Source: an uncultured bacterium (GTDB taxonomy: Bacteria > Cloacimonadota > Cloacimonadia > Cloacimonadales > Cloacimonadaceae). From it: a DNA stretch of 64,000 nucleotides. Positions 20,101-28,847 of this stretch are shown here, in pieces (within the stretch, counting starts at the first letter, position 1; each line of letters opens with the position of its first letter). A program made the position numbers and the translations under genes. Where the stretch lies: contig CALLHY010000039.1 of assembly GCA_938009275.1 (NCBI GenBank), positions 38,260-102,259 of the forward strand, written 5' to 3'. The notes beneath the pieces were generated by a model. It ran no database searches. It saw only the letters and a program-made list of their open reading frames with translations, and was not told the origin of the DNA.

Positions 20101-21525
20101 TATGGAGCCTCAACTCTAAAGCTGTCTTACAAGGCTGTCGACAGTGCAAACTGGGTGTCTTTGGCAGACTCGTTATGGTTCTATTATAACGAAAGCCAAA
20201 GGTATATAGTCCATGATATCAGTTCATTACCCGCCAATGTATATCAGTTCAGGTTCTCGGTGCTCAGCAGCTTTTGGTATGGCAATGGCGATTATTACTC
20301 TGTGGTAGCACTGGACGATGTTCGCTGCACCGGCAGTTTGGCAACACCCTATCTGGAAATTGACCGCACTGAAGCATTATTGGGCAACGGGCAAGGGGCA
20401 AGTGTTCTGGTTGAATTAACAGCCTGGGGTGCATGGACAGCCACAAGCTCTGCTTCCTGGCTGCATGTATCGGAAACCTCGGGCACAAGCAACACCAGTC
20501 TTAGCATTTATGCAGATGCCAATCCGGGTTTATCTGCCCGCACAGCAACGGTAACCTTTAGTAATGGGCAAAGCCCCGACCGGGTGTGCACTATTCGACA
20601 GCACGGACTGCGAGGTAATGCCCTGGACTTTGATGGGCTTGATGACTATGTGGTGATGCAGCATCCATCCGGTGCATTAAGCAACGCCTTTAGCATTAGC
20701 ACATGGGTGAAATGGCAGCCCTCCTCCCCAAGTGATATCGATTTTATCTGCGCCAATAGCTATGAGCAATTAGAAATACATACCGGTAGCTTAAACAATA
20801 ATCTGCGCTTTATTCCAGCAAGCGGAGTGTTTCTGGATGCTGGTCCGGTATTGCCAATGAACACCTGGGTACATATAGTTTGTGCTTATAGCGCATCCCC
20901 GCCAGAAGCGCATATCTGGGTGAATGGAGTGGAGCAGAGCTGGACAAATAACGGCTATAACCCGGTAGGGACAAATATTAGCGGAAGTCTTGGCTCATTC
21001 TATCTTGGCCGGCGTGCAGATGGCTCATACTATTACCAGGGTAGAATGGATGAGTTTTCCCTGTGGAACATCGTTCTAGGCCCTGCTCAGGTATCTTCAC
21101 TCATGACAGCACCTCCAGACTTGAGCTCCTATGGCCTGCAGCAATACTATAGCTTTAATAGCGGAATCCCGGAAGGAGAAAACTTTGCAGTAAACAGCCT
21201 GCCCGACCATAAAAGCAATATGAATGGCACACTGCATGGCTTTGCATTAAACGGCAGCAGCTCAAACTGGGTAAGTAGCGAAGCTATGCTACCAGTGTTT
21301 TTAAGCTCCCCCAGCCTTAGAATATCTACCGACGCTGTGCTTAGTTGGGATACTGTGCCCGGAGCAGACTCATACAGAATATATCGTGCTAACAGCCCGA
21401 ACGGCACTTTCGAGCTGATAGCCCAGACTTATAATACTTCCTGGCAGGCAGATAGCTCTTCGCATTGTGCCGCGTTTTTCAAAGTGATAGCAGTGTCGGA
21501 CAACAGCCAGAGCCGCTATAAATAG
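17176..21525 (+). CDS. Giant modular secreted surface protein (choice-of-anchor, BACON, LamG modules)
   Basis: The 1449-residue protein opens with a signal peptide (residues 1-18). Modules in order: a fibronectin-like unit near 209-300; a choice-of-anchor J-like beta-sandwich near 305-490; an SPD-2/Hydin-like (choice-of-anchor D) unit near 493-600; another near 785-880; a second anchor J-like domain near 890-1050; a BACON domain near 1060-1135 (SASWLHVSETSG); a laminin-G-like domain near 1148-1310 (ALDFDGLDDYVVM, YLGRRADGS, GRMDEFSLWN). It ends in a fibronectin-like unit (VLSWDTVPGADSYRIYR). It has no YPNP-type sorting tail. It is probably an adhesin or carbohydrate-binding surface protein. 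The first two modules closely resemble those of the protein at 29386. Confidence 0.8.
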   Translation: MKIIAGVWFLSICVFALSAVNVSIGGSGQYNGLNDSPCPYANTYRNERVQYIIGASELHAAGGGAGPINAISLNVAALNGIVPLSNYRIKIGTTSREAWSYSDKAFVQGLTEVWRASAYQPSLGVNSHYFTQPFVWDGVSNIVLDMGYSLTSYAAPKSANAGTNWTWCGAVRAAYMLSDAMNACEEPVAYNVSNYRANITFSMGALTPSIPNTAVPILPGSGTENVPVTTTLSWISGGGSPEGYKLCLGTVNPPPLLADMQQDSTYTGTFDYSTTYFWKVVPYNSYGDAVDCPVWSFTTRTDPVIHSFPWQTDFGSGYGIAFPPQDWTKHSGVLSDSTSLGSPGTGLWSLGNWLNQSVTNRAALVPLQASGNGWFISPVLDLPTANYELNFDLAMVLRYTSQAPDMSGWDDVFAVLASDDGTWNSSKILRKWDNAGSQYVLNSLGNTTTRITIPLGSAGQKRIAFFAGSTFSNATNQVFVDNVQVRLNPGLPVLSYNPPMLDFGLGIQFDSSNVLSLNISNGGLDTLRVATDDISITGEAAECFSFDSSNLPLALSAGQTAVLPVHFNPNSEGLKVATLRIVNNQCRQNFDLPLRGEALPHPTVVIGSNEETLSTLPIDASTGFSYSQSIILQSEINLPNKQISKLWLYWDSYHEGSRSHEWSIYMGHTTKTAFNNGDDWVPASSLSKVFEGWVDLPAVPGWISIELQTPFLYNNSSNLLIATEENESLYLGYTAGFRGCTISTPRSLAYSSSANNAGPDNPYTGTLYNQIPNFMLVLGNATTEPKMQVSHKEIDFYAQDSGDAFGPLKMVYVRNVGGGTLFFNSNSMSLQGDHASDFTVYGDGMSMLQNDQYATFLLRFTPQSAGVKTASLLIPGNATPDTLHLKGISYLPGSFVENFETILFPPEGWERSDQQWVQSAYCDYIPELILHEDHSAVSLLNNTYPISHLTTPNIRLSQGTKYLSYIVKGYNNNYWYGASTLKLSYKAVDSANWVSLADSLWFYYNESQRYIVHDISSLPANVYQFRFSVLSSFWYGNGDYYSVVALDDVRCTGSLATPYLEIDRTEALLGNGQGASVLVELTAWGAWTATSSASWLHVSETSGTSNTSLSIYADANPGLSARTATVTFSNGQSPDRVCTIRQHGLRGNALDFDGLDDYVVMQHPSGALSNAFSISTWVKWQPSSPSDIDFICANSYEQLEIHTGSLNNNLRFIPASGVFLDAGPVLPMNTWVHIVCAYSASPPEAHIWVNGVEQSWTNNGYNPVGTNISGSLGSFYLGRRADGSYYYQGRMDEFSLWNIVLGPAQVSSLMTAPPDLSSYGLQQYYSFNSGIPEGENFAVNSLPDHKSNMNGTLHGFALNGSSSNWVSSEAMLPVFLSSPSLRISTDAVLSWDTVPGADSYRIYRANSPNGTFELIAQTYNTSWQADSSSHCAAFFKVIAVSDNSQSRYK

Positions 21526-21562
21526 TAAGAACCTGGGTGAGGTAAGCCAGGCTTTTTAGCCC

Positions 21563-21635
21563 TTCTTCCCTGCTGCTTCCTTGCTGCTATCCTGTATGCG
21601 ATACAGGATAGCAGCAAGGAAGCAGCAGGGAAGAA
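21563..21635. repeat. Perfect 35-bp inverted repeat with 3-base loop
   Basis: The left arm at 21563-21597 and right arm at 21601-21635 are exact reverse complements, separated by GCG. The arm is itself three 11-base units: CTTCCCTGCTG, CTTCCTTGCTG, CTATCCTGTAT. A second, slightly imperfect copy lies at 59113-59179 and a half-site at about 8266. No T-run follows, so it is not a simple terminator, although it lies just after a gene end and could stop or stabilise transcripts. Confidence 0.93.
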
Positions 21636-22049
21636 AGCGGTAAACAACAGAAAGATAAGATTATTGAATAGTGTGGAACGCCGAATTTATCCTGCTGGAA
21701 TAGCCAGATTTATCTAGCTGGCAGGTGATAATAATATCCCCAATAACAGATTCGTATTGCCTTAATGCTGGATCAATCCGGTGTTCAAACTGGCTGAAGA
21801 AAGTGCTCCATTTATGTGCAAAAGTCTTAAGATGCGCAAGCGCCACACTGTTTTAGCTCTTCGTTTAGAATGCTGGAGCACGGTTTATATCAGAAATTTC
21901 TAAGCTGCTTAAGTTCTATAAATCAGTCATCTAATCCTTGCAGGATTGCTTGTTAGAAAGCTATTATCTCGATTTATCCCTTTGAAAACTGGTGGGGAGG
22001 CGAATAAGTCCCTTTTTTCTTGACATCATAAGAGATATAAAAAAGCATG
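21636..22049. other. Intergenic region before mreB
   Basis: About 410 bases follow the palindrome. A 61-codon ORF on the minus strand (21661-21846) has no recognisable family and no ribosome site. I see no RNA gene or transposon end here. Confidence 0.4.
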
Positions 22050-22058
22050 TGCTATACT
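22050..22058 (+). promoter_or_regulatory. Putative extended -10 promoter of the mre operon
   Basis: The sequence TGCTATACT is an extended -10 element (TGn plus TATACT), about 60 bases before the mreB start. A TTGACA at 22020-22025 is too far upstream (27-base gap) to pair with it as a normal -35 box. Sigma factor preferences of this organism are not known. Confidence 0.4.
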
Positions 22059-22116
22059 GGAATTATTGTTTTACGAATAGATGTAATCTGCATTGACAGA
22101 GGATAAAGAGGTTTTG

Positions 22117-23154
22117 ATGTCCATATTTGATTTCTTTGGAATGATGGCAAACGATATCGCCATTGATCTTGGCACGGCAAACACGCTGGTGTACAAAAAG
22201 AATGGCGGCATAGTAATAGATGAGCCTTCGGTGGTGGCTGTTTCCACTGATAGCAAAAAGATTATCGCCATAGGCATGCAGGCCAAGGTGATGCTGGGAA
22301 AAAACCCGGATGAAGTACGAGTAATTAAGCCGCTAAAAGATGGCGTGATTGCGGATTTTCAGGTTACTGAGCTTATGCTGCGCAATCTTATTCTGCGGGC
22401 GCAAAAGAAGCGTTTATTGGTACGCCCAAGGGTTATCGTGTGCGTGCCTTCGGGCATTACAGAGGTCGAAAAGCGGGCTGTGCGCGATAGTGCCTTGCAC
22501 GCAGGCTCGCGGGAAGTTTATCTAATATCCGAGCCGGTTGCTGCGGCCATTGGTGCTGACCTGCCTATTGATGAAGCTTGCGGTAACATGGTGATGGACA
22601 TCGGTGGTGGCACAAGTGAGATAGCCGTTATATCCCTATCACACATTGTGGTGCACAATTCCATCCGCGTTGGTGGCGACAAGATTGACACCGACATTAT
22701 TAGCTATCTGAGAAAAAAGAACAACCTGCACGTTGGTTTGCAGACTGCGGAAAAGATAAAGATGGCCATTGGCAGTGCTTATCCGCTTAAGCAAGAGCTT
22801 ACTATGGATGTACGTGGTAGAGACATTGTTTCCGGCTATCCGGTAACTATAAAGATTTCATCGGAAGAGATTCGGGAAGCCATCTCAGAAACCGTTACCG
22901 CCATGATAGATGCCATCAAGCGTCTATTCGAAAGAACCGCACCAGAGCTATCCGCCGATATAGCAGAGCGTGGGATATTCTTAACCGGTGGCGGAGCATT
23001 ATTAAAGGGCTTGGACGAGAAGATCCGCAAAACTGTTGATCTGCCTGTGCATGTGGTTCCCGACCCCTTGGAATGTGTGGTTAAGGGTGCCGGCAAGGTT
23101 TTGGACGACTTGGATAGATACCGTCAGGTGCTGATCAAACGGATAGAAGACTAG
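22117..23154 (+). CDS. mreB: Rod shape-determining protein MreB (actin homologue)
   Basis: The start is placed at ATG 22117, which has AAAGAGG 6 bases upstream, rather than at the TTG 24 bases earlier; this gives 345 residues, the normal length. MreB forms membrane-bound filaments that guide lateral wall synthesis. The actin-fold phosphate loops DLGTANTLVY (near residue 13) and DIGGGTSEIAV (near 160) and the late LTGGGALLKGL are clear. It leads the operon mreB-mreC-(F420 ligase-like)-mreD-mrdA-rodA. Confidence 0.97.
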   Translation: MSIFDFFGMMANDIAIDLGTANTLVYKKNGGIVIDEPSVVAVSTDSKKIIAIGMQAKVMLGKNPDEVRVIKPLKDGVIADFQVTELMLRNLILRAQKKRLLVRPRVIVCVPSGITEVEKRAVRDSALHAGSREVYLISEPVAAAIGADLPIDEACGNMVMDIGGGTSEIAVISLSHIVVHNSIRVGGDKIDTDIISYLRKKNNLHVGLQTAEKIKMAIGSAYPLKQELTMDVRGRDIVSGYPVTIKISSEEIREAISETVTAMIDAIKRLFERTAPELSADIAERGIFLTGGGALLKGLDEKIRKTVDLPVHVVPDPLECVVKGAGKVLDDLDRYRQVLIKRIED

Positions 23155-23213
23155 TTTACTTAGAAACGGAAGACTGCATTGCCATAATGCAGTTATGATT
23201 AGTAAGGGGAGTT

Positions 23214-23975
23214 TTGCTTAAGAAGCACTTGGTCCCGGCTGTTTTGATACTTATATCGTTGCTGATGCTTATTGGCACCAAGGAAGCGCGCGCCACAAAA
23301 GCCGGTTGGCTGGGCAATACGCTGTTTTTCCCCATGCTACGCTCGCTAAAGGCCATCGAGACCACTGCCAGTTTAAAGCAAGAGGTGTTTTCGCTGCGTA
23401 AGAAGCTAACCGAAGAAACTCTAACCAAGCTGGCACTGCAAAATGAGCTGAAGCAATACTCGCAAGCACTATCCATAAGCTTTGACACTGGGCAAACCGA
23501 ATTTGAACTGGCTGAAGTGATAGGCTTTTCCGGGCAGTATTCGGAGCGCAATCTGATTGTGGACAAAGGAAAACGTCACGGCATTCAGCTTGGTTCGGCG
23601 GTTATCTCGGCAAATGGGATTGTGGGTAAGATAATAAATGTTCATCCCAATCACTCCATTATATTGCCGTTTTCCAATCCCAAGTTCCAAATCCCCGTGA
23701 TGGATTCTCGAACCAGCGTTCAGGGTATATTGGAAGCCGATATTTCGGGCACAATATCGATGAATATGGTTAAGCTGGGTTCTGAGATTGTGGTTGGCGA
23801 CACAGTGGTAACCTCAAATCTTTCGCGCATATACCCGAAGTCATATCCCGTAGGCGTAATAAAGCGTATTCGTGAATCGCAGGATAATCTTTTTATTAGC
23901 GCCGACATAAGCCCCTTTACGCTTGTAGAGAATCTGGAGCATGTTTTTGTATTGAAAAAGGAAGGTGTACGTTGA
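23214..23975 (+). CDS. mreC: Rod shape-determining protein MreC
   Basis: The 253-residue protein has one N-terminal membrane span (residues about 7-22), a coiled-coil segment (residues about 50-85, KQEVFSLRKKLTEE) and the periplasmic double beta-barrel domain with VIGFSGQYSERNLIVDKG, GSAVISANGIVGKI and GDTVVTSNLSRIYPKSYPVG, typical of MreC. It links MreB and MreD to PBP2. The start is TTG, with AAGGGGA just upstream. Its stop overlaps the next start by 4 bases (TTGA). Confidence 0.93.
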   Translation: MLKKHLVPAVLILISLLMLIGTKEARATKAGWLGNTLFFPMLRSLKAIETTASLKQEVFSLRKKLTEETLTKLALQNELKQYSQALSISFDTGQTEFELAEVIGFSGQYSERNLIVDKGKRHGIQLGSAVISANGIVGKIINVHPNHSIILPFSNPKFQIPVMDSRTSVQGILEADISGTISMNMVKLGSEIVVGDTVVTSNLSRIYPKSYPVGVIKRIRESQDNLFISADISPFTLVENLEHVFVLKKEGVR

Positions 23976-24661
23976 GTAACACAAAAGTCTTTGAGCCGGT
24001 TATAAGCCTGTATGGCCAGCGTTTCGAGCGCATTCCGGTAAGAACCAGGATACTAAGCCCCGAAGATGATATTGCCGATATAGTGCGTAGCTATGCGCTA
24101 CCATTGATGCAGGAAGGCGATATTTTAACCATTAGCGAAAGCCCTTTGGCCATCACCCAGGGCAGAGCCATACCTGTTTCTGATATTAACGTTAGCTACA
24201 CAGCACGCTTGCTTAGCCGTTATGTGGCCAAAGTTCCCTATGGCATAGGCCTGGGAGCACCCACCAGTATGCAATGCGCCATCGAAGAAACAGGTAAGTG
24301 CAGAATTCTTTTTGCGGCAATGGTGGGAGCCTTGGGGAAGTTGATTGGGCGTAAAGGTGACTTCTACCGGGTGGCGGGAATGCAAGCGGCGTTGGTTGAT
24401 GCTGCCACAACCTCCCCTGTTCCTCCATACAATGAAACCGTTATCAAAGGGCCATTAAACCCCAAACAAGTGTGTGAGGATTTGCAAGCGGAATTTGGCT
24501 TTGGCTTTGCTGTGATGGACATAAATGACATCGGCGGGAGCTGGATGATTGGCGGAAGCAAGAATGTTAGCAAGCACTTTATTGAGCGCGCCATGAAAGA
24601 TAATCCTCAGGGACAGGGTGATGAGCTAACCCCCTTGTGCATTGTGAGAAGGCTGGCGTAG
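23972..24661 (+). CDS. Coenzyme F420-0:glutamate ligase-like (CofE-like) protein
   Basis: The 229-residue protein resembles the F420-0:gamma-glutamyl ligase domain: RTRILSPEDDIADIV, then LPLMQEGDILTISESPLAITQGR, and the late segment AVMDINDIGGSWMIGG. Known members add glutamate to F420-0 with GTP, but many bacterial homologues lie in organisms without other F420 genes and have unknown substrates. Here it lies between mreC and mreD, with a TTG start overlapping mreC by 4 bases and AAGGAAGG upstream. No other F420 gene is in the window. A role in the cell envelope is possible but is only inferred from position. Confidence 0.75.
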   Translation: MSNTKVFEPVISLYGQRFERIPVRTRILSPEDDIADIVRSYALPLMQEGDILTISESPLAITQGRAIPVSDINVSYTARLLSRYVAKVPYGIGLGAPTSMQCAIEETGKCRILFAAMVGALGKLIGRKGDFYRVAGMQAALVDAATTSPVPPYNETVIKGPLNPKQVCEDLQAEFGFGFAVMDINDIGGSWMIGGSKNVSKHFIERAMKDNPQGQGDELTPLCIVRRLA

Positions 24662-24662
24662 C

Positions 24663-25157
24663 ATGATATTTAGCATCATCTGGACTTTAATACTGGCTTT
24701 GTGCTTCTTTTATGCCCAAGTCCTGGTGATGCCCGCCTTATCCATAGCAAGCGTTATACCCAATGTGTTAATCCCGTGGCTGATTTATACTGTTTGGACC
24801 CGCCCCCGTAACCATGCCCTTATACTGTTGTTCCTCATTGGGGCTATGTATGACACACTTAATCCCATAACCTTTGGGATGCACGCGTTTACCTTTGTTC
24901 TGTTGGGAATATGCGTTGATCAGTTTCGCAAGCCATTCGAGGTGGACAGCATTGTGGCAAAGCTTTTAACTATTGGCGTGGCAAATCTGATATTCAGCCT
25001 TATCCAGCTACTGGTGTTCGGGCTTGCCTATGGTTTTGGAGGAAATCTGCTTAGCCTGAGCCTTGGAGCTTTTTTCTACAATCTGATAATTAGCTTCGTA
25101 GTATTTTGGAGCATGCAACTCATTAGCAAACTACGTTTAAGCATTGCCCATGACTAA
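24663..25157 (+). CDS. mreD: Rod shape-determining protein MreD
   Basis: The 164-residue protein is almost wholly hydrophobic, with about five membrane spans, as expected for MreD. The segment LIGAMYDTLNPITFGMHAF matches the conserved central loop of the family. It forms the inner-membrane bridge of the elongasome with MreC and RodA. Its start follows the F420-ligase-like gene by 1 base and its end overlaps mrdA by 8. Confidence 0.88.
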   Translation: MIFSIIWTLILALCFFYAQVLVMPALSIASVIPNVLIPWLIYTVWTRPRNHALILLFLIGAMYDTLNPITFGMHAFTFVLLGICVDQFRKPFEVDSIVAKLLTIGVANLIFSLIQLLVFGLAYGFGGNLLSLSLGAFFYNLIISFVVFWSMQLISKLRLSIAHD

Positions 25158-27027
25158 GTCTCATGCAATTTTTGTGTACCGGATAAGCCTGGCAGTATTA
25201 TTCAGCTTGCTGGTGATGTCGCTATTCCGGCTGCAAGTGGTAAAAGGCAAAACCTACCAGAGAATAGCGGAGAGTAACTTTGTGCGGATCAGACGTGTGG
25301 TGGCTACCCGGGGAGAGATATACGACCACAAGTTCCGCCCCATTGTTAGTAACGTTCCTTCACATAATCTATTTTTAACCAGTGGCAAAATACATAATTT
25401 CCCGGCTCTTTCGAGGTTTTTAGCGCGTAACTTTGGCATTAGTGAAGCCGAATTGCACGAATTGGTGCTGAAGCAACGTTTTAAAACTTACGAAGAGATA
25501 CTACTCGCGGATAACATACCCTACGAGACCATGCTGATTCTATCAGAACAGATGAATTACTATCCCGAGCTGTCTTTCAGAATTGGTTCTACCCGCAACT
25601 ACCTTTATCCAAACCTCTTTACCGGATATGTAGGACGAATTAACGAAAAGGAATACGAGCAGTATAAAAGAGAAGACTACTCCATAAACAGCTATATTGG
25701 CAAGACCGGTTTGGAGCGATATTATGAAGTGCTGCTTCGCGGTAGGGATGGCAGAGAGATAGTTCAGGTAGATGCTCAAGGCCGTAGCCTGGACTTGCTG
25801 AACGAAAGCGGAAACATTAAGCCACTGAATGGCCTGTCGGTAGTGTTAACCATCGATAACGACTTGCAGGAGTTCGTTTCTAACACATTTCCAGCAGGTA
25901 TGCGGGGAGCAGTGGTTGTTACTGACATACGCAGCGGAGGCATACTTGCTTACGTTAGCAAACCGGACTACGATCCTAATCTTTTTATGCAGAAGATAAG
26001 CCCAGAAACGTGGGCTAACCTGAACCGCAGTGAAAAGCCGATGCTGGACAGGATAATCCATGCTTCGTACCCTCCTGGCTCTGTGTTCAAACCCCTTACT
26101 GCCGGATTGGGACTGGAAAGCGGGATAGTTACGCCATACACCAGACTGGCATCCTGCGTTGGAGGCATGAAGATTGGGAACAGATTCTTCAAATGCTGGC
26201 ATGCTGGCGGACATGGAAGCACTAACGTGGTGGAGGCTCTAAAGGTATCCTGCGACGTTTACTTCTATGATCTATCTTTGAAGCTAAATCTGGACAAGAT
26301 GAAAGACTATGCCCGCAACTCACACTTTTACAGCAAGACAGGCATTGATTTACCAAATGAGCGGACAGGCTTCTTCCCAAGCACAGAATGGTATCGAAAA
26401 ACCTTTGGCAAAAACGTGGGTATCATTGGGCATAAAGTAAACCTGTCTATTGGGCAGGGCGAAGTGTTAACCACACCCATTCAGATGAATGCCTTCTATG
26501 CTGCTATAGCCAACGATGGGCTTTGGATTCAGCCTCACCTGTTAAAGCAAACTGTCGGCAGGGGAAAACTAACCCGTGAGCAGCTTATACCATTAGCAAA
26601 GAAAAGATTACCCATGTCTGCATCCACCATCAAAAGCATTCAGGAAGGATTGTGGTCGGTTGTAAACGCTCCTGGTGGCACTGGGGCTAATGCCAGGGTA
26701 AACGGAGGAACCGTTTATGGGAAAACAGGCTCTGCAGAAAACTCGATGGGAAAAACGACTCACGCTTGGTTCTGCGGTTATCTGGTAACCACAAAACCTG
26801 AGATAGTGGTAACCGTTTTCCTGGAGAATGCAGGAGGCGGAGGAGCATTAGCGGCTCCCATAACGGCACGGATATTGAACTACTATGTTGGTAATCTGGA
26901 TGAGATAAAGAAGATAGCCCCCATTCCTCCCCAGTTCAGGAGCATAGAACAGCCAGAAGCAGAGCCAGAAGATGCCAGCGAAGTACCCGAATCTCTCCCC
27001 GTCCAGCCCGAGGAGCAAGGCCAATGA
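25150..27027 (+). CDS. mrdA: Penicillin-binding protein 2 (peptidoglycan transpeptidase of the elongasome)
   Basis: ATG 25150 is preferred over the TTG at 25144; it gives 625 residues. A short cytoplasmic tail and one membrane span (near 10-30) precede the PBP dimerisation domain (RGEIYDHKFRPIVSN) and the transpeptidase domain. The serine motif is PPGSVFK (about Ser311 in this numbering), the second motif is SCD (near 367), and KTG appears as YGKTGSAEN. It cross-links new lateral wall with RodA. It overlaps mreD by 8 and rodA by 4 bases. The C-terminal tail is rich in Glu and Pro. Confidence 0.95.
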   Translation: MTKSHAIFVYRISLAVLFSLLVMSLFRLQVVKGKTYQRIAESNFVRIRRVVATRGEIYDHKFRPIVSNVPSHNLFLTSGKIHNFPALSRFLARNFGISEAELHELVLKQRFKTYEEILLADNIPYETMLILSEQMNYYPELSFRIGSTRNYLYPNLFTGYVGRINEKEYEQYKREDYSINSYIGKTGLERYYEVLLRGRDGREIVQVDAQGRSLDLLNESGNIKPLNGLSVVLTIDNDLQEFVSNTFPAGMRGAVVVTDIRSGGILAYVSKPDYDPNLFMQKISPETWANLNRSEKPMLDRIIHASYPPGSVFKPLTAGLGLESGIVTPYTRLASCVGGMKIGNRFFKCWHAGGHGSTNVVEALKVSCDVYFYDLSLKLNLDKMKDYARNSHFYSKTGIDLPNERTGFFPSTEWYRKTFGKNVGIIGHKVNLSIGQGEVLTTPIQMNAFYAAIANDGLWIQPHLLKQTVGRGKLTREQLIPLAKKRLPMSASTIKSIQEGLWSVVNAPGGTGANARVNGGTVYGKTGSAENSMGKTTHAWFCGYLVTTKPEIVVTVFLENAGGGGALAAPITARILNYYVGNLDEIKKIAPIPPQFRSIEQPEAEPEDASEVPESLPVQPEEQGQ

Positions 27028-28241
27028 TAAATAGAAAGAAGTTCGACTTTGTGTTGCTGGCTCTATTGGTTTGCCTTATTACCATGGGCTGCATTGCTAT
27101 TTTTAGTGCGTCAACCACAGTTATCGGCCAGCATATACGCATAGAAAATAACTGGTGGAAGCAGATTATCTTTGCTTTTGTCTCCCTGATGGCAATAGCC
27201 CTGTTGATCAGAATTCCCATGCCCATTTTCGATATAGTGGTATTACCGTTATTCATTATGAATCTGTTGGCATTGGTAGTGGTGCTGTTTACACCTGCTG
27301 TAAACGGCTCACACAGGTGGTTTAGCCTGGGAGGAATAAATCTTCAACCCTCGGAGAGCGCAAAGCTCTTAACCATTCTGATGGTGGCAAGAATAATATC
27401 ACGTGAGCATTTAACCGAGTATCGCCAAATACTGTACGGTTTTTTACTGGTGTTGCTTCCGGTTGCGCTCATTATCATTGAGCCGGATTTTGGAACAACG
27501 CTGGTGTTTTGGACAAGCCTGATGGCAATGCTGATAGCGGCTGATGTTCCCATCTTCTATGTTTTGCTGATAGTAAGCCCTATTGTTAGCATTGTATGTT
27601 CTATCTGGTTACCCATCATCCCCGTATGGTTAATAATTCTAATCCTGCTACTCATACGAGCAAGGCTCTCTTGGGTAGCGATAACGGTTGCCAGCATAAT
27701 AAACGTATTTATCTCATTAATCACCCCCGTATTATGGATGGGGCTAAAGGACTATCAACAGAACCGGATACTAACCTTCATCGATCCCACTCGAGACCCC
27801 TTGGGGGCAGGATATCAGATAATTCAAGCCAAGATTGCCATAGGTAGCGGCAGTGTTTGGGGTAAGGGCTGGCTACTGGGAACTCAGAAGAACATGAACT
27901 TTTTACCGGAGCATCACACCGATTTTATATTTTCCGTTATTGGCGAAGAATTCGGGTTTGTAGGCAGTGTGATACTGCTTTGTGTATTTGCTATCTTCTT
28001 TGGGCGCATAATAAAAAACATAGGCGAGCTTAAGGTAAAGGAACGAAAAGTGGCTACTGCCGGCATAATGGCATACCTGATGTTTCAGATGTTTATAAAT
28101 ATTGGTATGAATATTGGCTTAGTTCCTGCAACAGGTATTCCTTTACCCTTCATCAGTTATGGCGGTTCTAATCTGTTAATAAACGCCATCTCGGTAGGGG
28201 TTATCCTTAAGTACCTGAATGAACGAGGATTTATAAAATGA
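27024..28241 (+). CDS. rodA: Rod shape-determining protein RodA (SEDS peptidoglycan polymerase)
   Basis: The 405-residue protein has about ten membrane spans. SEDS family landmarks are present: NGSHRWFSLGGINLQPSES near residue 95, EPDFGTT near 155, a long periplasmic loop with WGKGWLLGTQKNMNFLPEHHTDFIF near 280, and GIPLPFISYGGSNL near 370. It polymerises glycan strands with PBP2. The start overlaps mrdA (ATGA) and AGGAG lies 8 bases upstream. Confidence 0.96.
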   Translation: MINRKKFDFVLLALLVCLITMGCIAIFSASTTVIGQHIRIENNWWKQIIFAFVSLMAIALLIRIPMPIFDIVVLPLFIMNLLALVVVLFTPAVNGSHRWFSLGGINLQPSESAKLLTILMVARIISREHLTEYRQILYGFLLVLLPVALIIIEPDFGTTLVFWTSLMAMLIAADVPIFYVLLIVSPIVSIVCSIWLPIIPVWLIILILLLIRARLSWVAITVASIINVFISLITPVLWMGLKDYQQNRILTFIDPTRDPLGAGYQIIQAKIAIGSGSVWGKGWLLGTQKNMNFLPEHHTDFIFSVIGEEFGFVGSVILLCVFAIFFGRIIKNIGELKVKERKVATAGIMAYLMFQMFINIGMNIGLVPATGIPLPFISYGGSNLLINAISVGVILKYLNERGFIK

Positions 28242-28843
28242 AGAAAAGCTATCTTTTCGTGCTGGCAATCGCGCTTTTGCTGCTACTGAGTTCTTGCACG
28301 GGTGTTTCTACCCTGAATTTTTCAGACAAAGACCTCAGTAATACTCCCAACTTGCTACTAAATCCCGATTTTAATCCATATTCGGTGGTTCCCTCAGAAT
28401 CGCTAAAAGGGTGGGTGGTACACCTTGATCCCCCCGGTGGAAGCGATAGTCCAGTAATAATTGATCCTGAGGTTCATTTGGAAGGTGGTACCTGCCTGAG
28501 GATTGATGCATCGGACAGGTCGGTAATGATTCTCAGCGATCCCTTTGAAGTCCGCAGGTATGGCGGTTATTATGTCCATACAAATTTCAAAACCAATTCG
28601 CCTGCTCCCCCGATTATCCAGATGCGCATGATTGTGTTTATGGAAAACGGCAAGATATTGAATCGTTTTAAGAATCGGTTTCATCTAGGTTCTGACTGGG
28701 AAAATCAAACCATTAGCGCAGGATTTATAAAGCCTGGAGCTAAGTTCGGCCGTTTAGCATATATGATACCGCCTTTCAAAGAAGGCTCTATCTATATAGA
28801 CAAAGCCGGAGTATACGAAGCTCACGGATTTAAGATAGACTAA
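28238..28843 (+). CDS. Lipoprotein of unknown function
   Basis: The 201-residue protein has a lipoprotein signal with Cys20 (LLSSC). The mature part looks like a single beta-sandwich of the carbohydrate-binding type (NLLLNPDFNP, CLRIDASDRS, GSIYIDKAGVYEA), as in proteins that begin with a NPGFE-type motif. It overlaps rodA by 4 bases, so it is made with the elongasome proteins. No function is known. Confidence 0.7.
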   Translation: MKKSYLFVLAIALLLLLSSCTGVSTLNFSDKDLSNTPNLLLNPDFNPYSVVPSESLKGWVVHLDPPGGSDSPVIIDPEVHLEGGTCLRIDASDRSVMILSDPFEVRRYGGYYVHTNFKTNSPAPPIIQMRMIVFMENGKILNRFKNRFHLGSDWENQTISAGFIKPGAKFGRLAYMIPPFKEGSIYIDKAGVYEAHGFKID

Positions 28844-28847
28844 AGCC

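Noticed and set aside
21661..21846. 61-codon minus-strand ORF upstream of mreB, considered as a transposase remnant
   Set aside because: There is no clear match to any transposase motif, no start signal and no inverted repeats around it.
22020..22025. TTGACA as the -35 box of mreB
   Set aside because: It lies 27 bases from TATACT, too far for a normal spacer; the extended -10 alone was kept as the weaker call.
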